DNA of 64,000 nt from Trichobilharzia szidati (GCA_944472155.2 OX235277.1:35660804-35724803), one strand, 5' to 3'. Counted from the first letter of the stretch, positions 20,961 to 32,665 are shown. Numbers and translations are program-made. Notes: generated by a model not told the origin, from the letters alone.

Positions 20961-21149
20961 ATTCTTTTTGAAACCTTTCAATCAGCAACTTTAACCAATT
21001 AAAGAGAGTCCCCTACAAACTGAAAACAGCTAAGAAAGTGTTATTTAAAATAAAGGGTCACTGGACAGGTGATTTAGTTTAGCCTGAAAGTTATCGGGAG
21101 TGACCACTTGGTATCTAAACACGTTTTTTTATACACTCTATTTTATAGT

Positions 21150-21530
21150 GTGGGTTGCTGCAGGAATTTGGATCAGTTTTACAGTAGGCTTCTCCCAAAA
21201 CTAAAATCAGCAGAGTCACTGAATACCAGAGATTATTAACGAAATATTTCTTCCCTCCTCTGAACTCTTTAGTGGTGAACATATAGAGATACGCCTGGGT
21301 TCGAACCCGAGACTTTCTGGTTACAAAGCCGAGCTCTTTGACCATTCAGAATCTTGGATAGGGACACAATGGCCCGTGAATTCTAACTTCCGTCAACTAC
21401 TGCCAACCGAAGCAATCAATGAACATCCACTTTATCTTGACATCTTTGACCCCACTGGCTACTTTAACATCTTGTAGGCATTGGTGATCTCTAGAATAGG
21501 TCTAGTCGAGTCTGAAGTTATTTACTTCTA
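21150..21530 (-). mobile_element. HHR-SINE, hammerhead lost
   Basis: The B-box complement CTGGGTTCGAACCCGAGA, anticodon-side TTCTGGTTACAAAGCCGAGC and leader words (GTGAATTCTAACTTCCGTCA, CCCACTGGCTACT) are clear. The region expected to hold the ribozyme (21180-21280) is rearranged. Confidence 0.65.
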
Positions 21531-22479
21531 GAAAACATTCAGTGGTAATGGTTGCATGTCTCAAACTGGAAGTTCAAATTCATGTGCGATTGAATCCCAA
21601 CTTGCATATCATTAGTTTTCCATACAAACATATATATATCAGATCATGAGCGTGAAACTAGTATATCAAGTCTGCCTGCATCTCACCGGTTTCCATGGTT
21701 TCCAGAGTTGCTGCTGGTTCGTGATTAAGACAAATTATCCCAAATATAAATTGTAAGCTGAGAAATTTTCAGATTCATTTCGACCCTAATTTTAATCGTA
21801 GTAAGAACTAGACGTCTAGTAGCCAGTTGCGTAATGAAAAGTTACGATTGGATGCATAAATGAAATATAAAACATATCAACCATGTCCAACGTGATCTGT
21901 CACAAAGACTGATCATGAAGATGACTTCTATATCGGCCTTAAATTCATATATCGAAAACAAATTTGAAATATATACTTGAATTCAATGAAGTGTAAGTCG
22001 AAAATTATGTGCTATAACTTTAAACTTGACTTGGTAATCCAATTGTGAAATGAAGATTTATTTTACGTAACCATATTTTCACCATACCCCGCCTCCTGTT
22101 TATCTTACCTCATTTTTCTACAAAGATGGAACTTGGGCACTTTGGCAGAGTATAATTCCATCACAGAAGAAATTTCTTTGGTAAAAGTACACAATGAAAC
22201 CGTAATATTTATTGATGATTTTCCGAACACAATTTATCTCTCAAAACGATGTCGAGTTTTCTTGACACAGAATATTTCGTCAAATATTTTAATCTACTTA
22301 AATACATAATAAAGTAGGCTGTTAATTACCACAAAATATTCCTGATGCTTTGCATCTAGGGAAACCTTACGGACTTTATAATACATTTGTTGTCATCCGT
22401 TACTTAAATGACCTATAACAGCTAATTAAAAAGTTAAAATAATAAGCAGTTGTATCCTTAAATTCCAATAGGAATTGAT
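21531..22479. other. Stretch with a PLE end fragment at 22128-22170
   Basis: At 22128 the minus-oriented end ATGGAATTATACTCTGCC and AAAGTGCCCAAGTTCC occurs without a recognisable PLE body. The rest is unassigned AT-rich DNA. Confidence 0.35.
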
Positions 22480-22890
22480 ACAAATTAGAGAAACATGGAA
22501 AACCACCAGGGAGTAATAGGCAGCTATTTCGTCCCAATTTATTGGGACTCTTCAAAACTGATAGTTGTCACCGTACAAAAGATCAAACCCAGGATATATA
22601 GGCTGCTATACAAACACGTTGACAGGTGAACCCCTTGGTCTGAGATTCAATGACCCGTTGATTCACTATAAAGCAAAGAGCAGCCTTAATTAATCCCTAT
22701 CAACAAGCCTCCAATTTACTTCTCACATGGTGAGTTCCACTGACGACCATTTCTCATTAGATACATTCAGAACACCAATTCTGAGCAGGCGAATAATTTC
22801 GTCTTACATTTTGTCATCATTTGATATCATTTAGGACAAACTAAGGAGTACTGGATAGCTTTTACGTATTCTACGATTCTCTGTAGAGAG
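22480..22890 (-). mobile_element. HHR-SINE and an adjoining fragment
   Basis: The main copy, 22480-22700, has tail, hammerhead and tRNA-like remnants. Read on the minus strand its stem II is GTCCCAAT/ATTGGGAC, eight perfect base pairs with a two-base loop instead of the usual four. The core is TTGAAGA. A second short tail-plus-substrate fragment lies at 22820-22890 (AAGGAGTACTGGATAGCTTT). Confidence 0.65.
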
Positions 22891-22921
22891 TAGCCTAAAT
22901 GTCTACTTCTCTATTAACAAT

Positions 22922-23480
22922 TAAATATGTCAGCAAAAGGATAGTATAGCTATGGGCTCACCATTAGGGGTGTTGCTTACAGATTTCTTCATGTCAAAAC
23001 CCGAAAATACATAATTAATGAGAATGACTGACACCTTTGACTTTTACAAGAGTTACATAGATGATACTTTCACTATCTCCAATAATGAAGAGAATTCAGA
23101 AGACATAATAGATTTTTCAACAACCACCATTGTGCAGTTCAGTTTACATCACAGAAGGACTCTGACTCAAAAACATTTTCTTCTGGACGTTAAAATAACG
23201 AGATGGGACACTAAAAGGTCTACATTCATAAAGCGGACTTGGAACGGACAACTCAAAAACTTTCATAGTTAGGTGCCTCAAGATAAAAAATGAGACCCCG
23301 CAGATGTATCCTAGAACACCTGATGACATCTAGGCACCAAGCTAACCCACAAATCAACTTCAAATTCATCTACAGAACACGCAGGAATCTTGCTAAACGA
23401 ATAAATATCAGACTTCTTCAAACATCAGAAGCAGTAGCAATTCACACGTTAAATCCCCAACTCTGAATTTAGTAGAAGTC
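22922..23480 (+). pseudogene. Penelope-like reverse transcriptase fragment
   Basis: Translation: SIAMGSPLGVLLTDFFM then a frame break, FYKSYIDDTFTISNN (the RT catalytic box, here IDDTF), LTQKHFLLDVKITR, and KLTHKSTSNSSTEHAG. PLE RTs share AMGSPLG and (Y)xDDTF and LxFLDV, which supports the family. It is the only PLE piece in the window with the central RT catalytic motif readable on the plus strand. Stops and shifts make it a pseudogene. Confidence 0.8.
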
Positions 23481-23770
23481 TGTTTAGTCACTAAATCTAC
23501 ATTGGACCTAATCTCTCTTAACACCATATACGTAATTTTTCGTCTGTTTTTTTTTTAAATTGTATTATTTCCTTTATTCACCCCTATTCAATTTTTATCC
23601 TTTATTACCACTGCTGTAAAAATGAGGCTTGTTCAACTTCAATTGAATTAGACTCAATCCCGTCAATTATATTGGACCACTCAATTCACTTATTTAGTTT
23701 TTATATGGTTTTACCTGAATAATGCCTTTTTATATTATGTAATTTGTTATCTAAAAACAAATTTATAATT
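23481..23770. other. Probable PLE 3' flank, AT-rich
   Basis: It directly follows the PLE fragment and could be its 3' UTR. No inverted end was found. Confidence 0.3.
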
Positions 23771-23774
23771 CTAA

Positions 23775-23930
23775 TAAGGCATTGGTGGCACAGCAGTAGA
23801 ATACTGATCAACCACGCAGGTGGTCTGGAGTTCGATCCCCTGCCGACTCACACCCTTACCTCATTAAGCCAGTAGTAAGAGTGGTAAAGAGGGAAGTTTG
23901 GGCAAGAGGTTAGCAACATTTGTTTTATTG
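23775..23930 (+). mobile_element. SINE2a, old copy
   Basis: Head: GCATTGGTGGCACAGCAGTA, B box AGTTCGATCCCC, then CCTTACCTCATTAAGCCAG and GGCAAGAGGTTAGCAAC. The 3' third is missing. Confidence 0.65.
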
Positions 23931-24481
23931 GTATTGGAATTTACCACACCTTGAGAATGATATTGGTTAAAGGAGTAACTCTTCTCTGAACGTCTCCTTT
24001 TTTATATGATTCAATAAAGCGTGTCTATTATTGGTGAGATTTACGCTGAAATTCATCAAAATCCCCTATAGAACCAGAAATATACTGTAAAATACACAAT
24101 TTCGAGGGAAGAAACTCAGAGGTATGTAGAAATGAAATTTTGTCATTACTGTAGGTATCAAATCACCACAAATAATGATGCTTTATAACTGTGTGAATAT
24201 GGCGATTTCTATTCTGATTGATCATAGTGTCTTTAATACTTATGGGTTTCCATCAGTCAGGCATGAAGTGAGGTCATCAGGCTAAGAGTTCTGCTATTAC
24301 AATGTCATTTTCGATTATTTTTACAGGGATAGAGACAATCGGTAGGGGGCTGTGAACCTTAGTCTTGTGCTTATTACCACTTATGAGGAAGGCTTGTTTA
24401 CAACTTCGACAGGATTGGTGGTGGTATCCTGAGATTTAAATACACTTCACTTAGTGAAATAATCAAAGGAAAGATACTTCT
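23931..24481. other. Stretch without recognised features
   Basis: Nothing recognised. Confidence 0.3.
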
Positions 24482-24493
24482 AAACAAAGTTTG

Positions 24494-24721
24494 TGTGCGT
24501 CGGTGGTATAGTGGTTAGGACGCTCGCCGACTATGCACATGGTCCGAGGTTTGAACCCCGGCCGACTCACTCCTTTACCTCGCTAAGCCAGGAATAATGC
24601 TGGTGAAGAGGAAAGGTTGGGCATGAGGCTAGCAACCCCATCCTGTAAAATAAACACTGCTACAGAAACTTCAAGCCACTAGCTTGAAGCCCTATGTTCC
24701 ACTGGGGAACGTGAAGGAAAA
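24494..24721 (+). mobile_element. SINE2a, intact, with 12-bp target duplication
   Basis: The element runs from TGTGCGTCGGTGGTATAGTG to the A-run after GGGGAACGTGAAGG. It is flanked by AAACAAAGTTTG at 24482-24493 and 24722-24733, an exact direct repeat. The head folds as a tRNA-like cloverleaf with A box TGGTATAGTGG; the B box has G-to-A changes (GAGGTTTGAACCCC). This fixes both ends of the family at about 228 bp. Confidence 0.85.
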
Positions 24722-24733
24722 AAAACAAAGTTT

Positions 24734-24974
24734 GCTACATTTCTGACTGTGGGACTGTTAAACGGGGATTCAAACCGCAGCGTGTGAAGGGAGTATCATT
24801 TCCTTTGAAGGTATAAATATGTCTTGCTAACATGTACCGTGAACAAGAAACTTAGTTCCCACCACCACCTATATGTCATCTCCAGCCATCTGTGATAGAT
24901 TCCTTGAGTATAATGATATTCATAGCTCCATTCCCAACACTACTTTCGATACCATGTGGAATTCGTAATGTCTA
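24734..24974. other. Stretch without recognised features
   Basis: Nothing recognised. Confidence 0.3.
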
Positions 24975-25275
24975 ATACAATTATTATTTTTGTCGTTCCC
25001 TTGGGTTCCGAGTGAAACATAGGGCTTCAGCAACAGCGTTCTATTTCCTGACGTCCTCTTCAGCTGGGTCCACGACTTCCCAAACTCTCTCACCTCTTCG
25101 TCACACTATCTCCTCAATGTCACTTTAGCACTCGTCGCTTCCCATTTGGGTTTCACCCAAGGGCCTGGCTCGCAATGTCATTCAACGGCCTTCACAATCT
25201 ATGCCCGATCCATCTCCATTTTCTCCTACATATTTGTTGAGCGATCGATTCTTGATTGGTTTGTTTCAATAGATT
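24975..25275 (-). pseudogene. SR2-like RTE LINE 3' end
   Basis: Plus coordinates begin with ATTATTATTTTTGTCGTTCC (reverse of the (AAT)n end), then CATAGGGCTTCAGC, CACTCGTCGCTTCCCATT, and CCATTTTCTCCTACATATTT. These mirror the C-terminal codons of the copy at 12546-13350. It is 5' truncated. Confidence 0.75.
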
Positions 25276-25289
25276 TTTGGTTACTAGCC

Positions 25290-26110
25290 TAATACAATAC
25301 TGCATTTAATTTTCTACCAACATTATGCAGCACAGACGGAAATAACAACACATAGCCTTTACACTGACCATATTGCTCAGTAAGAATATGAAATATTAAC
25401 AACGATATATCACTGAAAGAAAGAATAAAAAGGGTCATTTACTTAGTGTTTCGTAGTAAATTAGTAATTCCATGTCTAACACTTTTCTCATATAAAACGT
25501 ATGCCACTTGAGGTAGTGTAGAGCTTTTATAGTTAGTCGTTCCAGTATAAATTCTTCTATATTTGCTTCTAGTTCTACCTGATGAGATGCAAGGTGAAAG
25601 CTGTGCATAGAAAGGATGCTCAGGGTTAGCCAAGATAATATTCATTAATCTCTTGCATTAGTTCATGTGTTTATCTACCACATAGTATTGGCAGTTTGGC
25701 TTAGAGATACACGAATCTCCGTACTGATAGCCTTTAGTGCGCTTAACAGTGTTAGAGAGTCTTTCTTTAATACTGTGGGAAAGATTAAAGACTGGGAGCA
25801 ATAAAGAAGAGGAGGCAGAATACGACAATTAAAAAAACTGTGAGTGTTTAGCGCCTGAGTGATACTAGATTGTCTTAACTTATTTACTTGGGGATTAGAC
25901 GAAATATCTATCTAGAAATTAACAGCACCGGAAGAAAGACCCTGAAAGGTCAACGGAAAGACAATCCAAGTTATCTAACATTTCACTTAGTTTCAACTTC
26001 ACTGCCATCTGTGTTATAAGGGTCATGGGAAGAAGCCAGTTTATGCAAATCGCGCTTGTATGGGAAGGTGAAATTAAAAGTCTGACATTTAAAGGGATTC
26101 AGCTTAAGAC
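25290..26110 (-). pseudogene. CR1-like LINE fragment
   Basis: Minus-strand pieces: NPEHPFYAQLSPCISSGRTR, SKYRRIYTGTTNYKSS, VRHGITNLLR; upstream, PPLLYCSQSLIFPTVLKKDS and a degraded IDGIEVETT-like start near 26000. Frame breaks are numerous. The 3' UTR is shortened at about 25290. Confidence 0.75.
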
Positions 26111-26789
26111 TACCTGACAAAAACCACCAACTAATTTCTGATAAAAAGGTATTCATTTTAGAAAAATGGGACGATAAATTTGTCCTGCTGTTTCACAATC
26201 TTTCATCACTAAGCATTAGGAATTAGTGATTAATACGTAATCAAGTGCTATTACACGAACATAACAAGGTGTCATAAGCGAACAGTTATCTTTTTTATAT
26301 AATCATATATACAAAATGTCTGTTATTTGATTGGCCAACTAATATTACGTGGGTGTTTAAGGTTAGGTAGTTGACCAATCAAAGTGCAGCATCAGGTTTA
26401 TGGTTTCGGTACTGACCTTCAGTTGTGATACGTTATTATGATCCATTTGTTCTATTGAACCTCTATATGAACATACTAACAACTTACCAATAATACCGTT
26501 TACCGTGAAGAGACAGATTTGTGTGTACAAGATATTCCTATAAGAAGTCAATCTAGGAGGTTGCTCAGTTGAATCAACGACACACATTCCTACAGACTAA
26601 ATTTACCAAATAATAAAAAATAAACCGCATGACAAAAAGATTCAGATTCCAAGTGATAAAAACGATCAATACAAATGCAAATTAACAATCAGGTTACAAC
26701 AAAGGTTATCAGGAGGTAAAAATTATATCATTCATGGAAAGAATTCAAATAAGCAAACACTTCGTATTAAAGCTTGAGCTGAAGATGTT
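26111..26789. other. Stretch without recognised features
   Basis: A 74-codon open frame at 26363-26587 on the minus strand has no recognisable motif and normal random composition for this DNA. It is not called. Confidence 0.3.
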
Positions 26790-27885
26790 GTGTAGAAGGA
26801 TAACGAAAAATTCGCAGTATAACTGCCCAGCTTAGAGAATGAAGTCATATCGAAGTTTAGAAGTCTTTAAATGTAAAACTAATGTGTTCGAAGTGAGGAC
26901 AGGAGTAAGACAAGCTGGCTGCATACTATCGCCAATGATTTTCCTAATTGCAGTAGATTGGATAATGCGACAAAGAGTGGGCAGTGAGGAAACAGCCATA
27001 AAAAGGACTCACACAAAAAACTTGGAGGATCTGGACTTCGCCGATGATTTATGTCTGATTTCCTACAAACTGGAAGATGTGCAAGCGAAAAGCAACAAGT
27101 TAGCAGAAGAAGCATCCAGAGAAGATAGGATTTCAGGTGAACATAGAGAAAACAGAGGTGATGAAGATTCCAACAGCAACAACAACAACAGACAACAATC
27201 AGCATAAATGGGAGGAACCTGGAAGAAACAACCTCCTTTACCTACCGAACTGGGAAGCATCGTTTCAACTACAGGTGGAACTGATGAGGATATCAAAACA
27301 AGGGTCGGAAAAGCAAGACAAGCTTTCACTACTCTCAAGTCTGTGTGGAGGTCAACAACACTCAGTATCAAAAATAAGATCCAGATTTTCAACTCCAATG
27401 TGAAGTCAGTGCTACTATACGGATCAGAGACTTGCACTGCGTGTCATAAAGAGCATCTCAAACAAACCACAGACCTTCATTAACAGTTGTCTTCGTTCAA
27501 TACCACTCAAGATCAGATGGCCGGCCAGAGGAGATCAGCAACAGGGACAAATCTCTGGGAGCGAACCAACACAGCAGTAACCGATTGTGAAACAAATAGG
27601 CAGAAGGAAATGGAAATGGATTGGCTGGCCATACTCTGAGGAAACCATCAAGTGACATCACTAGACAAGCCATCGCTCGAGTGGAACCCGAAAGGGAAGT
27701 GTTGGTCGAGTTGGTCGTCAGTGCGAGGGTGACTTGGAGTAGGTCATGTGAAGAGGAGATGAAAACGTTTGGGCAGACTTGGAGCCAGGTGAAGACTCCA
27801 GCAGAGAACCGAACTCAATGGAGACGCACGGATGAAGCCTTATGTTTCTCTAGGAATTAAAGGAAACAATAATAATAATAATAAT
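26790..27885 (+). pseudogene. SR2-like RTE LINE, RT catalytic region to 3' end
   Basis: The most complete SR2 copy here. Blocks in order: EVRTGVRQAGCILSPMIF, IAVDWIMRQR, LEDLDFADDLCLIS (RT active site with intact ADD), QAKSNKLAEEAS, then frameshifts, an Asn/Gln-rich linker, LGSIVSTTGGTDEDI, VGKARQAFTTLKSVWRSTT, SVLLYGSETCTACHKEHL, GHTLRKPSSDITRQAIARVE. The 3' end is AGCCTTATGTTTCTCTAGG with an (AAT)n tail at 27865-27885. The endonuclease domain is absent. Confidence 0.85.
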
Positions 27886-27984
27886 GTGTGGAGGTCGAAA
27901 TCTTCAACGAATAATGATTTAATCATTAAGCACTCAAGATTATATCACTATAACTGATACATATTGCAATTCTTAGATTTTATC

Positions 27985-28310
27985 ACGAAAAAACATCAGT
28001 TGGAGAGATCACTGAAGACAAAGGAGTAATAGACAGCTGTCTCACCCCGTTTTTGGACTCTTCATCTGCAAGTCCCCACGACCTAAAGGAGGATGAAACC
28101 AGAAACCTTCAGGTTACGAGAACATTCAGCCATCTGAACTGGAATTCATTCACCTGTGAATACTGACTTTTTCAATCAGTGACATAGCACTATCCGCAAC
28201 CAATATAGTGGATGGGTATCCAATTCACGTTGACTTAGTGGTTCCCACTGGTCACGACTTCTCAGTTCAGCTTCATGATATCTATCCAGTAGCTGTCAGT
28301 CAGCTGCAGA
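27985..28310 (-). mobile_element. HHR-SINE
   Basis: Tail (GATTTTATCACGAAAAAAC), substrate GTAATAGACAGCTGTC, GTTTTTGGACTCTTCATC, a tRNA-like remnant (GAAACCTTCAGGTTACGAG) and leader words to CCCACTGGTCACGACTTC. The B box is interrupted by a rearrangement (CCTAAAGGAGGATGAAACC). Confidence 0.65.
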
Positions 28311-28689
28311 TTGATATCTAGATTAAGTATATGGGATTTTGTACTGGTTCAATATGAAATCTAACAACTGAATTTATATTCATCAAAATCCCCTTTAATT
28401 CCATAATCTTGAAATATTCTAGTTATCGATGCTTGTTATGCTTCTAAAATTTAATCACAAAATCGTTAAAAAAGGAAACTGAGATGAATGAATTCAAATG
28501 GTAGTTTCCCTTGATCATCTAAAAGAAATATTCCTGGGGGAACATTTCTCTCTCAGTAATCATAAGATGCCTGAGGATTCTGTCGACATTCCTCTACTCA
28601 GAAATACACTCAAATGACCTCTTCACTTGAGGCTTGTAACATGCCATATAGACATAGATCTATTTACAATTTCAACTAGTCCGCCAGAC
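28311..28689. other. Stretch without recognised features
   Basis: Nothing recognised. Confidence 0.3.
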
Positions 28690-28950
28690 AAAGTTCTTCG
28701 GCGATTAGATTATATTCCAGTGACTGGATGGTCAACAAGTTCACGTCGTAAACTAAAGATCCTGGATTTGACATCTGGAGGGCGTGTACTGTGAGGAACC
28801 TCAAGCTAAGATGAAACAGCTGTCTAGTACTCTGTGGTGGCATTGAATAGCTCTCTAACTAGTATCAATCCTTCATCAAACCTGAAACCAATCAATCAAA
28901 TCCCGGTGAACTGATACTTGAAGAGCATATGCAACATTAAATATCAACAT
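28690..28950 (+). mobile_element. HHR-SINE
   Basis: tRNA-like remnant (CAGTGACTGGATGGTCAAC, AAGATCCTGGATTTGACATC), hammerhead (GTGTACTGTGAGGA, a decayed stem II, GATGAAACAGCTGTC, TAGTACTC) and tail (CTCTCTAACTAGTATCAATC). The loss of bases at the core makes it inactive. Confidence 0.65.
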
Positions 28951-29899
28951 ATACTCCCGTAAAAAAGATGGTTTTAAGTGAGTACAACACCAGTAACAAC
29001 ACACAACACTCTTTTATTTACAATAATTATCAGAAAAGACAACATAAAATCAAAACAACAAATCATAGTGGTTTAAATATTCCTCCACACATTTATACGT
29101 ACCAGCAACACAACAGAGTTACAAATAATAAATGGTACAACATGGACTTAAAAACAATCACACAACAGTCTTTCTACATATCACGGACCTGTACGACGTT
29201 CCATATCAGCAGTTTTCACTTGTAAAGGTCTTGCCATCTAACAAAAATAAATTGAAGAATATCAGTTAATAGAAAAATCGGTTTAAAAGATAAACTACTG
29301 ATTAAACTAGTAAGTAGTTTGTAATTCTAAAGTAAAAAAGTGTCTCGTGAAAGGATTGTATATACATGTAATTCATTTATTTATTAAGACATACACTTCG
29401 TACATTACAGGCACCAAGAGATGTACCACACAAAATTTCATGGTTTATCAGATCGAGGGGGATGTTTGTCTTAAGAGACTGACCCCTGAAGCCTCTGAAC
29501 TTGAATTTTCACTCACAAAGCATTGGAATATTATCAGGAGCTGCGTTCCTATGGTTGCTATTGTCCAAAACAGGTTCCTACACCTTTCGATACGTTAGAA
29601 TACTGGAGCCCCTGTATATCGCAGGGTCCTAGTGTCCACCAATCCGATCGCAAACGCATTACGTTCTTATTCAGCCTTGAACTTTTGTGAGGAATACTAT
29701 GGTCGCGTGCGACGGCAGTGATCAGAACTTACCTTACAGAGGTTATGAATGCGCGTTCACCCTTGATCACACCAGTTCCACACAAACGTCTCAACTGTAC
29801 ATACATGAGCATTTATACAAACAATGCTTATATTCGTAGAATTTGCTTATCACATTTGTGTTGATTTTGTCTCTTCATGGTGACTGGAGGGTCGTATAT
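28951..29899. other. Stretch without recognised features
   Basis: The segment 29400-29770 is less AT-rich than its surroundings and lacks the repeat words of the other families. An 83-codon open frame at 29347-29598 has no motif. It could be an unrecognised older element or single-copy DNA. Confidence 0.3.
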
Positions 29900-30076
29900 T
29901 TTATTTTTTTATTATAGCTTGATTCCACACAGTATTTTGATACAAGTATGAAATTTTCAGCGTGTGATATCGGTAGCCCAAATTTAGCAGGCCGACCATA
30001 GATATCAGGTGTGCGTCAGCGGGGGATCGAACCTCGGACCATGTGCATGGTCGGCGAGAGTCCTAACCGCTGTGTC
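29900..30076 (-). mobile_element. SINE2b
   Basis: Plus coordinates: TTATTATAGCTTGATTCC, CACAGTATTTTGATACAAG, TATGAAATTTTCAGCGTG, TAGCCCAAATTTAGCAGG, GGGGGATCGAACCTCGG, ending at GAGTCCTAACCGCTGTG. The head is truncated where it meets the PLE at 30077. Confidence 0.75.
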
Positions 30077-30975
30077 TTAGTCCATCATTCCTATTCTGAG
30101 GATTTGGATTCCATTTGATATGAAGTGCTTCTGATGATATTAGCCGTTCTTTGTGATTTCTGAAATTTCTCCGGATTATTTCAATATTGTCAAAATCAAG
30201 TTTGTGGCCTGATTCTTTAGAGTGTAGACCACCTATGCTTAATGATTTTTCAAGCTTTTCTAGTTCACTAACTGGATTTCTCGGTGGTCGAAGAGACAAT
30301 CTGCGGAGTTCATTCCTTCTGATTTTGATTTCTCCCTAACGAGGTATGTCCAATGTATATCGCATCAAATTCCAAGCATTTTATTTTATAGACACAATTC
30401 GGTCTTTTGCAAGGACAAGGTTGCTTTGTAATGTGCATTTCTGATGTTTTAAAGAAAACTCTGATGCTGCGCCTATTGATTGCTCTTCTGATGTCTTTTG
30501 AAGTTTCTGACCTATACGGAATGACAGCTGTTGAGGCCCATGTTTTAGGAATACGTTTTTGACCACAATTAATGTCACTGTTGATTTTGTTAATGAAGTT
30601 CTTTGGGTAGTTAGTTTTCTTGAGAATCTCAGTGATGTTTGATATTTCTTCTTCTTTTTCCTTCTCATCCGTTAACATCAAAGAGTGCACTCGTCTAAGA
30701 AGACTTGAAACAACTGATACCTTTGCGCTGATAGGGTATAATGGTCCGAAGTTTAAATATTTGTTGGAATGGGTTTCCTTAATTAGGTAGGCAGTCTAGA
30801 AATGGCAGTTCACCGAAGTCTGATTCTGCCTGCTTCCAAACTGAACTAGACGCTGGGGGATAGATAGATTGTTCAGTTTCTCCAAGAATGAATTATTTAG
30901 ATCTTGTTTTAGCACAATAAAATCATCAGCATCAGAGTATCTCAGTCATATTTTACATATATATATTAGAACAAG
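30077..30975 (-). pseudogene. Penelope-like element, RT end to GIY-YIG C-terminus
   Basis: Minus strand from 30975: LRYSDADDFIVLKQDL (a damaged RT box), GPLYPISAKVSVVSSLLRR, then an open stretch 30690-30310 with EEISNITEILKKTNYP, KDIRRAINRRSIRV, CKRPNCVYKIKCLEF and DAIYIGHTS (GIY-YIG core). After a frame shift: LHSKESGHKLDFDNIEII and HKERLISSEALHIKWNP to 30077. PLEs combine a reverse transcriptase with a C-terminal GIY-YIG endonuclease, and both are visible here. The best preserved PLE C-terminal half in the window. Confidence 0.85.
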
Positions 30976-31284
30976 CAAAAGATTAAACAAACGAATTAAA
31001 TGATGAAGTTCAGTTTTATTTGTCTTATTTTTAGATAATACTGTTTAACCTTGTAGTCAAATAATATTTTTTGTTAGGTCAGGTAAACAGAGATTAGATA
31101 AGCCATAATCATATTATGATTAAACATTGTAAATAATAATAATAATAATAAAAGGATATGGATTAATAAATGAATAGTGTTCAAAGTAGACAAAAGGTGT
31201 GAACCTAACAGCAAGTTATTTTCATTACTTTTTTCAAGTGTTGATTTCAAGGGATTTCACAGATTTCAACTAACTTCAGTCAAA
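30976..31284. other. AT-rich stretch with (AAT)n
   Basis: It holds a (TAA)n run at 31130-31150; nothing else recognised. Confidence 0.35.
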
Positions 31285-31480
31285 AAGTCCCCGAATGGTC
31301 AGCCGGTTAGCCTCGTGATACTCTCAGTTCCGGATTCAATCAATGGTGGGTAGTGTGTTCGATAATGTACTGCTAATGAGTCCCGGAAAGCAGACTGAAA
31401 CCGCTGTCCAATATTCCCTGATCCTATTCATTGGTTCTCTAACTGATATCAGCCCCTGATCTCACTTGTTCTTCTTATGT
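31285..31480 (+). mobile_element. HHR-SINE, old copy
   Basis: tRNA-like remnant (GAATGGTCAGCCGGTTAGC, CAGTTCCGGATTCAATC), then GTACTG, core CTAATGA, GTCC, GACTGAAACCGCTGTCC and tail TGGTTCTCTAACTGATATC. Stem I has two mismatches and the core one (G5 to A). Confidence 0.6.
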
Positions 31481-31611
31481 TAGTCACACTCTGATTAGTA
31501 ATCAAAGGGGACTATAGTACTAGAGATTTGGTTGCTTAACTGTTTGTAGAGGATACTGGACGATATATATCTAATTGTGTGTGTGTTTCCTTGATGCGTC
31601 GGTTTCTTGTG

Positions 31612-32350
31612 CCTCCATAGCCTCAGGATGGTCGGGGGTGGGTGCCTTGCGCTGCGGGTTGGCCACCCCTCCGCACACCTCTTGAAATGCTCCCATATGA
31701 CCGGGCGTCTTACATAGCCTCTCCTGAGGAAGTCCTACTCACTGCCTTCACGTGGCGGAGGTATTTTTCACCAAAGTGAGAGGGCGAAAGCGGATGCCCG
31801 GCGCTCTTCACCGGGTTGACTGTCCATTGGATGACAGTCTAGAGGAGATGGCTGAACCCTGATTCCGAACCCCCAACGACTGGCGTATGAAGCCCACTGG
31901 AGCTCACCGGCAGACGTATGAACAAAAGGCTCGTTGGATGTCCTAGATGTCTGGCCCCATTCCAAAAGGCGTATGAACCGAACTCCGGTCACCGGCTGCC
32001 AATGGATAGTGGACTCCCTACTCCACTCCTACTACCTTGTAGTTCACACTTGGTTGTGTAAAGGCTAGAGCTGCACTCTCAAACAAAAGGCCGAGCGATT
32101 CTGGGGACATCACTCGTACCGAATTCCCATGAAACTTCATGAACTCTCTTACAAACATGGCTTGGTACAGTCAAGGCTGATATGGAGTGCCTGGGGCTAC
32201 AAACCGTCTACGGACTCCGTCTGTGGAACAAGAATTGGAAAACCGTGTCGCAAAACCTTGCATCAGATCACCGTGCCTGGGCAGCGATGATTCTAGATGT
32301 TCATGAAGCCGGCTCATCCTCCCGTAGGAGATAGCCGAAGTAAAAAAAAA
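31612..32350 (+). mobile_element. 739-bp GC-rich retroposon with A-tail and 13-bp target duplication
   Basis: TCGGTTTCTTGTG occurs at 31599-31611 and exactly again at 32351-32363. The segment between them ends in a run of nine A, so it inserted as a complete unit by reverse transcription. It is GC-richer than its surroundings. Its 5' part has G/C-rich self-complementary segments (GGTTGGCCACC). Its 3' end encodes LQTVYGLRLWNKNWKTVSQN, LASDHRAWAAMILDV and a stop, which resembles the C-terminal end of LINE RT proteins (DLASDRxxWxxxIxDV pattern). It may be an internally deleted LINE or a SINE with a LINE tail; the family is not recognised. Confidence 0.7.
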
Positions 32351-32429
32351 TCGGTTTCTTGTGATGCATAAGCTCTTTAGGAAGATCCCTCTATATGACC
32401 TTAGTTTCCATTTGATGCTTATTGTTTAT

Positions 32430-32660
32430 TTGAATATGGACAGCAGAGATGGGTGACGATTTTGTCACCGCCGAGACTCTCACTCATCTTTTCAAATGTC
32501 CAATCGCTCCTCACAAGGAACTCCTGTGGCACAGTGAGCTGTTCGCGCTCAGAGGCTTTGGTTGCTGTGTTTCACTGTCAGTGGGAATACTACCTCATGA
32601 GGAGCATCAGCATCCAGCCAACTTGTCCCAAATAAGAACGGAACACCGGTTGTGAATTCT
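32430..32660 (+). pseudogene. Possible LINE C-terminal fragment
   Basis: The open frame from 32449 contains TAETLTHLFKCPIAPHKEL, reminiscent of the ETxxHLFxCP zinc-knuckle-like end of several LINE proteins. The following 40 codons show no motif. It lies between the 31612 retroposon and a SINE2a. It could equally be an unrelated exon piece. Confidence 0.25.
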
Positions 32661-32665
32661 ATTAC

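Noticed and set aside
31768..31992. 74-codon minus-strand open frame in the GC-rich segment
   Set aside because: It lies antisense within the 739-bp retroposon; open by GC bias.
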